Positions 1-6,465 of a DNA stretch of 8,205 nucleotides are shown here, piece by piece; the first letter of the stretch is position 1; each line of letters opens with the position of its first letter. The position numbers and the translations under genes were made by a program. Location: positions 1 to 8,205 of the forward strand of contig NZ_CAIP01000149.1 in the NCBI RefSeq assembly GCF_000297435.1, read 5' to 3'. The notes beneath the pieces are model-generated. The model made no database searches and was not told the origin of the DNA. It worked only from the letters and a program-made list of their open reading frames with translations. Origin of the DNA: Microcystis sp. T1-4. Lineage in GTDB: Bacteria > Cyanobacteriota > Cyanobacteriia > Cyanobacteriales > Microcystaceae.

Positions 1-66
1 AGGTGGGGAATTGGGGAGGTGGGGAATTGGGGAATTGGGGAGGTGGGGGAGTGGGGAGATGGGGAG
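1..66. repeat. G-rich octamer tandem array (GGGGANNT type)
   Basis: Eight runs of at least four G start at 5, 13, 21, 29, 37, 45, 53 and 61, an exact 8-nt period. The four-base spacers are mostly AATT or AGGT. The array is open at the left edge of the window, so its full length is unknown. Similar purine-rich intergenic repeats are familiar in Microcystis-like genomes. The run density would permit G-quadruplexes on this strand, but that is inference. No reading frame is evident here. Confidence 0.85.
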
Positions 67-93
67 CCTTTTTTCAGTAAACAGTAATGGGTG

Positions 94-177
94 AACTGAC
101 AACTGACAACTGATAACTGATAACTGATAACTGATAACTGATAACTGATAACTGATAACTGATAACTGATTACTGAT
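94..177. repeat. Heptanucleotide tandem repeat, 12 units of AACTGAT
   Basis: Twelve consecutive 7-bp units are seen: two AACTGAC (94-107), nine perfect AACTGAT (108-170) and one TACTGAT (171-177). Short tandemly repeated heptamers are a well-known class of intergenic repeats in cyanobacteria. The variant units sit at the two edges and the identical ones in the middle, as expected if the array grows and shrinks by slippage. It lies about 28 bp upstream of the putative -35 box of the cyclophilin gene. Confidence 0.95.
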
Positions 178-204
178 AATGGCTTCGATCGATTTTCTTA
201 GCTA

Positions 205-234
205 TTGACAAGGGTTCCCCTAAAAGCCTACAAG
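205..234 (+). promoter_or_regulatory. Putative sigma70-type promoter of the cyclophilin gene
   Basis: A perfect -35 hexamer TTGACA (205-210) is followed after 18 bp by TACAAG (229-234), which matches four of six -10 positions. It lies 41 bp upstream of the ATG at 275. The -35 is convincing and the -10 only fair. No operator or riboswitch-like structure is evident nearby. Confidence 0.5.
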
Positions 235-257
235 TATTTTGGATAGGTATGGCCATT

Positions 258-262
258 GAGGA
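258..262 (+). promoter_or_regulatory. Ribosome binding site of the cyclophilin gene
   Basis: GAGGA lies 12 nt before the ATG at 275. The spacing is somewhat long, but no better start exists: the predicted protein begins with a proper signal peptide from this ATG. Confidence 0.5.
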
Positions 263-274
263 ACCAACCAAAAT

Positions 275-1393
275 ATGAAAATAACGACAAGATTACGGGA
301 ATCGGGCAAATTTTTCTTAAAAAGGGCTGCTAGTATTGCCCTAGCACTATTTTTAATCTTAAGTCTGTTCACGGTTAAGGGGACTGCCCCTGCTTTGGCT
401 GTGCTTGCTCAGGGTGATGCGGTAACGGATCCCACCGCTATTTTACGCAATGCCTTACCCATAGATAATAAACCAATTCGTCAAGTGCAACAATCGATCG
501 AAGATATTGCCAAACATCTGCGGGCCAAACGTTGGAGTCCGATTAAAAAAGATGTCAAGGATGCCAATTATGCCCTTTCTACCAAAAGCAAGGCTATCTT
601 AGATAGTGTTCCCGAAGCCAGTAAAAACCAAGGGGAGGAATTAATCGAAAAACTCAAAACGGGAGTGGCAGCCCTCGATACGGCCGTAGAAGCGAAGGAT
701 AAAGAGGCAGTTTGGTCAACCAGACGGGAATTGCTCAATCATATCACCGCTTTAGAAGAATTAATGGTGGTGGGTTTTCCCTTTAACGTTCCCCCGGAAT
801 ACGCTAACTTGCCGCAATTGCGAGGACGTGCCACCATAGAGATGCAGACCACCAAGGGAGATTTAACCATCGTTGTGGATGGTTACAGCGCTCCGGTTAA
901 TGGGGGTAACTTTGTGGATTTAGTCCAACGGGGTTTTTATGACGGTTTACCCTTCATTCGCAGCGAAGATAATTTCGTTGTGCAAACCGGGGATCCCGTC
1001 GGTGCCGAAGAGGGATTTATTGACCCGAAAACTAAGCAATATCGCTCTATTCCCTTAGAAATTTTGATTAAAGGGGAAGAAGAACCAGTTTATGGCAATA
1101 CTCTCGAAGAATTAGGGATTTACTTACCCAGTCTCGCCTTACCTTTTAACGCTTTTGGTGCATTGGCCCTAGCGCGTCCGGATACTAATCCTAACGGAGG
1201 TTCCTCGCAATTCTTTTTCTTTAAATTCGATAATGAATTAACTCCTCCGGGGTTTAATCTCATGGATGGTCGTTATTCGGTTTTTGGCTATTTAGTCGAG
1301 GGAAAAGAGGTGTTAGAAGAACTTACCGATAAGGACAAGATTATCACCGCTAAAGTGGTTTATGGCTTAAATAATCTCGTCCAACCTAGCTAG
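275..1393 (+). CDS. Lumenal/periplasmic cyclophilin-type peptidyl-prolyl isomerase, TLP40/CYP38-like
   Basis: The 372-aa product has a basic N-terminus, a hydrophobic core (about residues 18-34) and an APALA motif (38-42). Together these form a typical Sec signal peptide, so export to the thylakoid lumen or periplasm is expected. Residues about 50-165 are helical and charged, like the N-terminal helical region of TLP40/CYP38. Residues about 186-372 form a cyclophilin domain, with the FIRSEDNFVVQTGD segment (227-240) and SSQFFFF (310-316). Compared with classical cyclophilins, Arg229, Phe234, Gln237 and Gln312 are kept. The positions usually Trp and His near DGK-HVVFG appear to be Leu329 and Tyr334, so catalysis may be weak or absent, as reported for plant CYP38. 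In plants this family acts in photosystem II assembly; a similar role here is inference. Base composition is more GC-rich than in the genes downstream, and the gene looks intact and resident. Confidence 0.93.
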   Translation: MKITTRLRESGKFFLKRAASIALALFLILSLFTVKGTAPALAVLAQGDAVTDPTAILRNALPIDNKPIRQVQQSIEDIAKHLRAKRWSPIKKDVKDANYALSTKSKAILDSVPEASKNQGEELIEKLKTGVAALDTAVEAKDKEAVWSTRRELLNHITALEELMVVGFPFNVPPEYANLPQLRGRATIEMQTTKGDLTIVVDGYSAPVNGGNFVDLVQRGFYDGLPFIRSEDNFVVQTGDPVGAEEGFIDPKTKQYRSIPLEILIKGEEEPVYGNTLEELGIYLPSLALPFNAFGALALARPDTNPNGGSSQFFFFKFDNELTPPGFNLMDGRYSVFGYLVEGKEVLEELTDKDKIITAKVVYGLNNLVQPS

Positions 1394-1417
1394 GGTGGGG
1401 GTTTTTAACTAGGTTTT
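1383..1417 (+). terminator. Weak possible terminator hairpin after the cyclophilin gene
   Basis: AACCTAG (1383-1389) can pair with CTAGGTT (1409-1415), enclosing the stop codon and a G5T5 stretch, with two more Ts after the stem. The loop is long (19 nt) and the stem short and GC-poor, so the call is tentative. Confidence 0.25.
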
Positions 1418-1428
1418 GTCAAGGCAAA

Positions 1429-1758
1429 AGATTAGTCAAGATAGGGGAAGCAGCTCAGATTCTGGGTACTTCCCCCCATACCCCAGAAAGTGGCAATTGT
1501 CGAGGCAAATATTCCCCGCTAGTGAAAGCGATGCAGTTAGTGGATGTTACTCTGTTAACGACCTTTTCAACTTAGAGGAGGGTAAATCGTCCACTATTCG
1601 CTTATGTCGGAGTCAGCAGTCACGATCAAAAATTGGTTAATAAAATCAAAGTTCTCGCCCCTGTTTTTGCCGATAATTTAGCCGAGCTTATTCGGGGATG
1701 CCTAGAGGATTTATTAATAAAAGTTTTCTATCAAAAGGGAGAATTTAAGTTACTGTGA
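1429..1758 (+). pseudogene. Decayed IS607-type serine recombinase (TnpA-like) remnant
   Basis: Conserved parts of an IS607-family recombinase can be read across different frames. Frame 1 from 1429 gives RLVKIGEAAQILGTSPHT, the MerR-like helix-turn-helix start. Frame 3 from about 1482 gives RKWQLSRQIFPA and then VNDLFNLEEG, the wing and linker to the catalytic domain. Frame 1 again from about 1591 gives FAYVGVSSHDQK, the resolvase nucleophile motif. It then continues with KIKVL and a tail ending YQKGEFKLL before a TGA at 1756-1758. The expected motif is YxRVSS; the active-site Arg is Gly here, while the Ser (codon 1615-1617) remains. At least two frameshifts and loss of the C-terminal part make it non-functional. 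No partner TnpB gene is present. A 74-codon open frame at 1416-1640 is only one of the broken segments. The assignment rests on recognised motifs, not on a search. Confidence 0.72.
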
Positions 1759-3359
1759 TCGATAGTACTTCTTCAGAAAAAGAGCAAGAAATTGTTCAAA
1801 AGTTTCAAGAAAAATATCTCTATATTATTGATCAAAGAACTGATAAATTAGAACAGCAAAAGAATAATCAAGTGTGTAAAACCTATCAAGTACAGCTTGG
1901 GGATATTACTGATTTAGAAGTTAATCATGATCTAGGTGTACCCTTCATTGAAGATGAGCGAGAAAACTTACAATTAATTCAATCTCTGTCCGAGCAGAGC
2001 AAACCTATTATTGTGATTGATGGCGTTATTTTTCAAATTAACCAAGGAGGAATAGCGAGAGTTTGGTATTCAATTCTACAAGAATGGAGTAACTCAGAAT
2101 TTGGTCAACATATTATTATTTTAGATAGAAATCAAACCGCACCGAGGCTAAAAAACTTAAAATATTGGTTATTAGAAGCCTACGATTATAATCATAGTGG
2201 AAAGGATACTAGAAAAATTCAAGCAATCTGCGATCAGCTGCAAGCAAGTTTATTTATTTCCACCTATTATACAACGCCTTTATTCACTCCCGCAGTTCTC
2301 ATGGTTCATGACATGATACCCGAAGTCCTGCAAGCGGATTTAAATCAACCAGAATGGCAGGAAAAACACTATGCAATTTTGTACGCATCTAGGTATATTA
2401 CTATATCAGCTAATACTGCTCGAGATTTAGTTGAGTTTTATCCCCACATTACCCAGGATAAAATTGATATTGTTTATAATGGAGTCAGCCAAGAATTTTC
2501 TCGAAGTATAGCTAAAGAAATTGATAGTTTTAAGCAAAAATATCAGATTTTAAAACCATATTTTCTCATCGTTGGTTCCAGGATTAGTCTCAAGGGTTAT
2601 AAAAATGTCAAATTATTCTTTGAAGCTTGGAATAATTTACCTGAAAATAATAATTTAGCTGTGGTCTGTGTCGGTAGTGATTTAGAGTTAGAGCTAGAAT
2701 TATCGAAATTAGCTCCAAATATTACCACCTATGTCTTAAAATTAGATGATCAGGATTTAAAAACCGCTTATTCGGGTGCAATTGCCTTAGTTTATCCTTC
2801 TCTTTATGAAGGATTTGGACTACCAATTATTGAAGCAATGGCCTGTGGTTGTCCCGTGATTACTTGCTTTAATTCAGCGATTCCAGAGGTAGGAGGTGAT
2901 GCAGTTTTATACATTGACGGCATCAGTATTGATGAGATGATACAAGCTATCAAAAAAATACAAATTCCTGAAATTCGTCAGCAACTAATAGACAAAGGAT
3001 TAGAGAGATATAAACAATTTTCTTGGCAGCAAAATTCCGAAAAAATTTATCAAATTATCCTAAAAACTATTACCGAAGTTCAAGAAAATCCTTCTGGTCA
3101 GGTTTGGGTAGAATTAAGAAAATTACAAGAAGAAAGACAAAATCAATCTCTGCAGCAATTAATTACATCTATCTCCCTTCAAGAAATGGAATATTCTCTG
3201 GAAAAGTTCAAAAATCAGAATAGGCAATTATCAGAAAATATTGAAAGTCTGCAAGAGAAAATTAAGAGTTTATCTACAGCAAAATCAGCTATTAAAAGAC
3301 TGCTTAAGATTGTAATCAAAAAATCTAAAGTTGCTTACTTTATAAAAAAGAACTATTAG
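1755..3359 (+). CDS. GT4-family glycosyltransferase with C-terminal coiled coil and basic tail
   Basis: The 534-aa product carries a retaining GT-B glycosyltransferase (Glycos_transf_1/GT4) core at about residues 84-440. A glycine-rich acceptor-side loop NQGGIARVW (96-104) follows the first beta strand. The VGSRISLKGYKN segment (273-284) supplies Arg and Lys of the type that bind donor phosphates, and EGFGLPIIE (352-360) is the E-x7-E motif of the nucleotide-sugar site. Residues about 450-510 are Glu/Lys/Gln-rich heptad-like coiled coil. The end is strongly basic and amphipathic (510-534), which may hold the protein at the membrane. The donor and acceptor sugars cannot be read from sequence. 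It probably acts in the cytoplasm on surface polysaccharide or glycolipid. The first ~80 residues resemble nothing I know. The start is GTG, overlaps the TGA of the recombinase relic, and has only AAGGGAG about 14 nt upstream, so the N-terminus is uncertain. The gene is AT-rich compared with the cyclophilin gene. Confidence 0.88.
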   Translation: MIDSTSSEKEQEIVQKFQEKYLYIIDQRTDKLEQQKNNQVCKTYQVQLGDITDLEVNHDLGVPFIEDERENLQLIQSLSEQSKPIIVIDGVIFQINQGGIARVWYSILQEWSNSEFGQHIIILDRNQTAPRLKNLKYWLLEAYDYNHSGKDTRKIQAICDQLQASLFISTYYTTPLFTPAVLMVHDMIPEVLQADLNQPEWQEKHYAILYASRYITISANTARDLVEFYPHITQDKIDIVYNGVSQEFSRSIAKEIDSFKQKYQILKPYFLIVGSRISLKGYKNVKLFFEAWNNLPENNNLAVVCVGSDLELELELSKLAPNITTYVLKLDDQDLKTAYSGAIALVYPSLYEGFGLPIIEAMACGCPVITCFNSAIPEVGGDAVLYIDGISIDEMIQAIKKIQIPEIRQQLIDKGLERYKQFSWQQNSEKIYQIILKTITEVQENPSGQVWVELRKLQEERQNQSLQQLITSISLQEMEYSLEKFKNQNRQLSENIESLQEKIKSLSTAKSAIKRLLKIVIKKSKVAYFIKKNY

Positions 3360-3361
3360 TT

Positions 3362-3478
3362 TATAGCGTTTTTCAGTCTGCTGAGGTACAAAAGTGATGG
3401 GTTTTAGGCAAAAGGCAAGAGGCAGAAGGCAAAAGGGAAGAAAAATAGGTGTACCTCACTAGCTTAGGAAACGCTATA
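3362..3478. mobile_element. MITE-like element, 117 bp, with 28-bp imperfect terminal inverted repeats
   Basis: The left end (3362-3389) and the reverse complement of the right end (3451-3478) match at 21 of 28 positions. Both begin TATAGCGTTT and finish GAGGTAC, separated by the same 11-bp interval. The interior carries a purine-rich GGCAAAAGGCA-type repeat (about 3407-3436). It encodes nothing and fits a non-autonomous transposon. It begins 2 bp after the glycosyltransferase stop codon and ends 6 bp before the stop of the convergent gene. A transcript from either strand could fold here, so it may double as a bidirectional terminator (inference). I see no clear target duplication. Confidence 0.7.
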
Positions 3479-3484
3479 GTAAGC

Positions 3485-4678
3485 TTAATTGGGAATAACT
3501 AAAATATCAATATATTCCCCAGTGTTTAAATTCTCTTGATAAAATGTATAGAGAAAATCTAAACTTATTTCAACAAATGTTCCCTCGTGCAATCTCCATA
3601 CTCTAGAGGCAAAAGTTTCGATAAAGCTTAAATAACTTTTCTTTCCAGCTAGTCGATTAATTCCGTAGGGCCAAAATTCTACATATAAAGGAACAGATAT
3701 TTCTCGAAAAAATTCTTGTCCTCCTTGAAATATTAGTCCTTCACTACCTTGACAATCTATCCAAACAAAACCAATTTTTCGAGGATTTAAGATTCCTCGA
3801 TTCTTTAACTCATCTAGAGTAATAAACTCGGCTAATTCTCGCCTATAGTTGTCTTCATTAAACAAATTATCTGTGACATTGACTGGTTGAATACGGAAGT
3901 CGCCACAATTATCAGGATTACAAACTAATTCTCCTGTACCAGTAAAATTAGCTAATCCGTAGTTCAATGCTTGTAATCGCTCAGTTAACTGGTTAATCTG
4001 AGTATTAAAAGTCAGAAATTGATGATTTAAACCCGAAGCTTCAATAGAGATAGCGGACTGGAAGTAATTACCTTTTAAAGCATAAATGGATGTGGAGCCA
4101 ATATTAGCACCCAAATCAAGAAAACAAGACTTATCGGGGTGGAATAGACTATGATTTTCCAGAAATGTCATACAGGCTAAAAAATCATTTAGCTGAAATG
4201 GTTTTCCCTGTAAAGCTTCCTGAAGTTGGACTTTATCAAAAGTGGGATAGAGTAAATAACCGTCAATCTCATCACTTTTGATCATAATTCCATACAGGGA
4301 TTCTGGCGGCTTTTTGAGACTAAAATTATTGACCTGTTTATACTCTGCTGATTCTCCGAAAATATGTAATATTTCTGGTAAAGTATGGGAGGTAGTCAGC
4401 CAATATTCTAATTCTGAGTTATCGGGATTTCTTTTTAATAAATACTTGTATAAGTTAGTAATAAATTTTCGTTGCTGCTCATTATTATTTTGATTATTTT
4501 GGCTATTTTGTTGATGATGCTGAAATTCAGAAGACTGTAAAAAAGACTGGATAACCTCCTGAAAAGAACGTCCTAATTTGATCTGTTCCAGATAATATCT
4601 TTTACCTTCTATATCCGCAGCTCTCTGCAAAAAAGTTTCATAACAAAATTCGATAAAAGTTTCTGGTTGAATAAACAT
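3485..4678 (-). CDS. FkbM-family methyltransferase with two N-terminal DUF4214 modules
   Basis: The 397-aa product starts with two DUF4214-like helical modules. The first is at about residues 8-53 (FIEFCYETFLQR ... FLQSSEFQ) and the second at about 72-114 (FITNLYKYLLKRNPD ... ESAEYKQ). A His/Gln/Asn-rich linker (54-69) separates them. Residues about 180-397 form an FkbM-type SAM-dependent methyltransferase: motif I FLDLGANIGSTS (186-197) binds SAM, SIEAS (211-215) is the acidic end of the next strand, and WIDCQGSEG (306-314) stands where FkbM proteins usually have KIDVEGAE. FkbM enzymes O-methylate sugars or polyketides; DUF4214 is common in bacterial surface and glycan proteins. The likely role is methylation of a surface glycan, matching the adjacent glycosyltransferase, but the substrate is unknown. 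It follows the next minus-strand gene by 45 bp, so co-transcription is likely. No clear SD precedes the ATG. Confidence 0.87.
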   Translation of the reverse strand: MFIQPETFIEFCYETFLQRAADIEGKRYYLEQIKLGRSFQEVIQSFLQSSEFQHHQQNSQNNQNNNEQQRKFITNLYKYLLKRNPDNSELEYWLTTSHTLPEILHIFGESAEYKQVNNFSLKKPPESLYGIMIKSDEIDGYLLYPTFDKVQLQEALQGKPFQLNDFLACMTFLENHSLFHPDKSCFLDLGANIGSTSIYALKGNYFQSAISIEASGLNHQFLTFNTQINQLTERLQALNYGLANFTGTGELVCNPDNCGDFRIQPVNVTDNLFNEDNYRRELAEFITLDELKNRGILNPRKIGFVWIDCQGSEGLIFQGGQEFFREISVPLYVEFWPYGINRLAGKKSYLSFIETFASRVWRLHEGTFVEISLDFLYTFYQENLNTGEYIDILVIPN

Positions 4679-4723
4679 AATTAGTCATCAATTTTTATGA
4701 GTCAGAGATTTTTGGTGATTAAG

Positions 4724-5956
4724 TTAATAATCACTAGAAAGAAAATTTATCTGAGAAATAGCCAAGCTTAAGTTTCTATCATCATCGCTTAGTCCTAAAT
4801 TTTTAGGTGATGTGGAACCCTCTATTTTTAGTTCAATAGTTATTAGAGATGAGTTGTCATTGAGTAGATTTTTAGAGCAGTAAATAAACTTACGAAGATT
4901 ATTTTGGAAACGATTATATTCAAAGTTCCAAATATCCACTAATTTTTCATTTACCCATACCTCCACCTTAAGTGTAGGGTTTTCTGACGAGAGAAAAACT
5001 GTCACTATTTGCCATTCTATAAGTAGGGGAACAGTACAGTCAAGCTGGATAGTAAAAAAAGCATAATCACCTTTTAACCAAGTAAAATTTTCTTCGGGTA
5101 AGTAAAACCCTTGTCGGAATAATTGAGGATGAAGGAAATTAGCTAAATAACCGGCAAAACTTACCCGCTTATTCAACTGGGCAACTATTTGATAACTTCC
5201 CTCTATTATATTGGCAAATTTGCCTGTTAGTAAAATTTCTTGCGAACTCAAATATTTTCTTTGCAAAGGATCGGGAGGATGACCTTTTGCCAAATTTCTA
5301 TAGGGTAAGCAGCCATAATAATTAGGAGGCACATAAATTAACTCTGGGATATTTGTATTTAAAAAAATGAGATTTTTTTCGCTTAAAACATCATTTCTAA
5401 CCATAAATAAATTAATCCCTTGACTATCGGCATAAATAAGGGAATAACCTTTCTTATCTGCTAAATTTTTCCAAGCTAAAATACTAGCTCCAAAATAATT
5501 TGTTCCATCCCAACAACGCTGAGTAGAGTAGGGAACAACCTTATCTTCTTTGGGTGAGTGGGAAGAATTGTATTCCACTACTACCACTCGCGGTTGATAG
5601 ATTTTTTCTAAACTAAACCAGAGATAAAAATCATTACCGTCCACATCAATAGAAAGCAAATCGAACTCGTGGGGAACCTGATACTTGATAAAAACTTGAT
5701 TGATATTTTCGGCAGTAATTAACTCTTGATAGAGATGAAGTTCTGGGTTACTATAATCCCTATCTAACTGGATACCATGACAGTCATAAACTTCTCGCAG
5801 ATAACGCGTATTGCATTCTCTGCCATCTTCTACCCCAATTTCTACATAAAAGCGATTGGTAAAACCAATGAGAGCGAAAATCTGCTCAATCACACCATCT
5901 TCTCCATTTTGGGAGAAAACTTTTTTCTCGAAAGATTGTAAATTGATGACTGTCAT
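4724..5956 (-). CDS. FkbM-like methyltransferase-fold protein with C-terminal beta-rich domain
   Basis: The 410-aa product has a Rossmann-type region at about residues 10-215. It opens with FSQNGEDGVIEQIF (14-27), then FYVEIGVEDGRECNT (36-50) in the motif I position, QLDRD (63-67) at the next acidic strand, and LLSIDVDGNDFYLW (100-113), comparable to the KIDVEGAE strand of FkbM enzymes. PRVVVVEYN (122-130) follows. The GxGxG-like loop is altered (G-V-E-D-G), so SAM binding is probable but not certain. Residues about 283-406 are beta-rich, with FYLPEENFTWLKGDYAFF near the front and NLSLAISQINFL at the end. This pattern resembles a beta-sandwich module that I associate with some bacterial glycan-synthesis proteins, possibly sugar-binding (inference). 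It is probably the first gene of a two-gene unit with the FkbM gene 45 bp downstream. There is no good SD before the ATG and no clear promoter in the repeat DNA upstream. Confidence 0.75.
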   Translation of the reverse strand: MTVINLQSFEKKVFSQNGEDGVIEQIFALIGFTNRFYVEIGVEDGRECNTRYLREVYDCHGIQLDRDYSNPELHLYQELITAENINQVFIKYQVPHEFDLLSIDVDGNDFYLWFSLEKIYQPRVVVVEYNSSHSPKEDKVVPYSTQRCWDGTNYFGASILAWKNLADKKGYSLIYADSQGINLFMVRNDVLSEKNLIFLNTNIPELIYVPPNYYGCLPYRNLAKGHPPDPLQRKYLSSQEILLTGKFANIIEGSYQIVAQLNKRVSFAGYLANFLHPQLFRQGFYLPEENFTWLKGDYAFFTIQLDCTVPLLIEWQIVTVFLSSENPTLKVEVWVNEKLVDIWNFEYNRFQNNLRKFIYCSKNLLNDNSSLITIELKIEGSTSPKNLGLSDDDRNLSLAISQINFLSSDY

Positions 5957-5984
5957 GGTTAAAAATATCCAGTTTCTAGTAAAC

Positions 5985-6064
5985 CGTAGGGTGCATTAGA
6001 CGGCAAAAATTACTGCTTTGACTTGAAAGTAACAATCCGTCGTAACGCACCACTAAGTAGTAAA
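5985..6064. repeat. Palindromic repeat unit, copy A
   Basis: The unit opens CGTAGGGTGCATTAGACGG and closes with CCGTCGTAACGCACC (6037-6051) and ACTAAGTAGTAAAA. Its ends are near-reverse complements, so it can fold into a hairpin with a loop of about 33 nt. It lacks the CTATCATCA segment found in copies B and C. It lies upstream of the start of the 5956 gene. Confidence 0.85.
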
Positions 6065-6072
6065 ACGTAACA

Positions 6073-6258
6073 GGGAGCATCCCAATTATGTAATGAGTAT
6101 AAATGCTCGGAAGGGGGAGAAGGCTTTTGTAGTAACGATTCTGGTTTGAATCACACAATTTAGAGAACCGTTAAAAATCTATGAACTCCCGAAAAGGCTT
6201 GCCATCTAAGCATTTCGCATCTAAGTACAATTTCTTATTGCAAAAGTGGGATGCTCCC
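6073..6258. mobile_element. MITE-like element, 186 bp, within the palindromic repeat array
   Basis: The termini GGGAGCATCCCA (6073-6084) and TGGGATGCTCCC (6247-6258) are perfect inverted copies. The inverted match extends imperfectly to 27 bp (22 of 27; 6073-6099 versus 6232-6258). An 11-bp direct repeat AAACGTAACAG is found at the left junction (6063-6073) and at 6265-6275 on the right, which may reflect a target duplication. The interior has no open frame of note. A transposition partner cannot be named from this window. Confidence 0.65.
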
Positions 6259-6264
6259 AAACGT

Positions 6265-6348
6265 AAACGTAACAGCCAAAATTACTGCTTTGACTTGAAA
6301 GTAACAATCCGTCGTAACGCACCACCTATCATCAACTAAGTAGTAAAA
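6265..6348. repeat. Palindromic repeat unit, copy B (5' end altered)
   Basis: From CCAAAATTACTGCTTTGACT (6276-6295) onward it is almost identical to copies A and C, including the ACGCACCACCTATCATCAAC stretch shared with C. The left arm GGGTGCGTTAGACG is missing and ACAG stands in its place, so this copy cannot form the full hairpin. The loss is at the side of the inserted element. Confidence 0.8.
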
Positions 6349-6435
6349 CGTAGGGTGCGTTAGACGGCCAAAATTACTGCTTTGACTTGAAAGTAAAAAT
6401 CCGTCGTAACGCACCACCTATCATCAACTAAGTAG
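6349..6435. repeat. Palindromic repeat unit, copy C (complete)
   Basis: This is the complete unit. GGTGCGTTA (6354-6362) pairs with TAACGCACC (6407-6415), and further inside GACGG (6363-6367) faces CCGTC (6401-6405), giving a long interrupted stem. It follows copy B directly in tandem and ends 30 bp before the stop codon of the 6466-7986 gene. It could act as a 3' structure for that transcript (inference). Confidence 0.85.
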
Positions 6436-6465
6436 CTGGTTACAATGAGATTACTTACTTAGTAT

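Noticed and set aside
94..177. CRISPR array
   Set aside because: Units are 7 bp and directly adjacent, without spacers; no cas genes are present.
1416..1640. 74-codon open frame after the cyclophilin gene
   Set aside because: It is the middle-frame segment of the broken serine recombinase plus random codons at both ends; conserved motifs lie in another frame before and after.
3023..3223. 66-codon open frame inside the glycosyltransferase gene
   Set aside because: Lies wholly within the better-supported gene, in another frame; Lys/Ser/Arg-rich composition is typical of a shadow frame in AT-rich DNA.
4278..4493. 71-codon + strand frame opposite the DUF4214-FkbM gene
   Set aside because: Antisense to a gene with clear domains; no SD and no recognisable motif.
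5976..6417. Two 60-codon minus-strand frames with similar peptides
   Set aside because: Their similarity comes only from the palindromic DNA repeat copies; they have no SD and span repeat junctions.
5985..6435. CRISPR array or integron attC sites
   Set aside because: Only three copies, two in direct contact and one pair split by an inverted-repeat element; no integrase or cas gene and no unique spacers of equal length.
6427..6463. Terminator hairpin after the 6466-7986 gene (ACTAAGTA / TACTTAGT)
   Set aside because: The stem is AT-rich, the loop is 21 nt and there is no T-run; palindromic repeat copy C is a better candidate for 3' structure.
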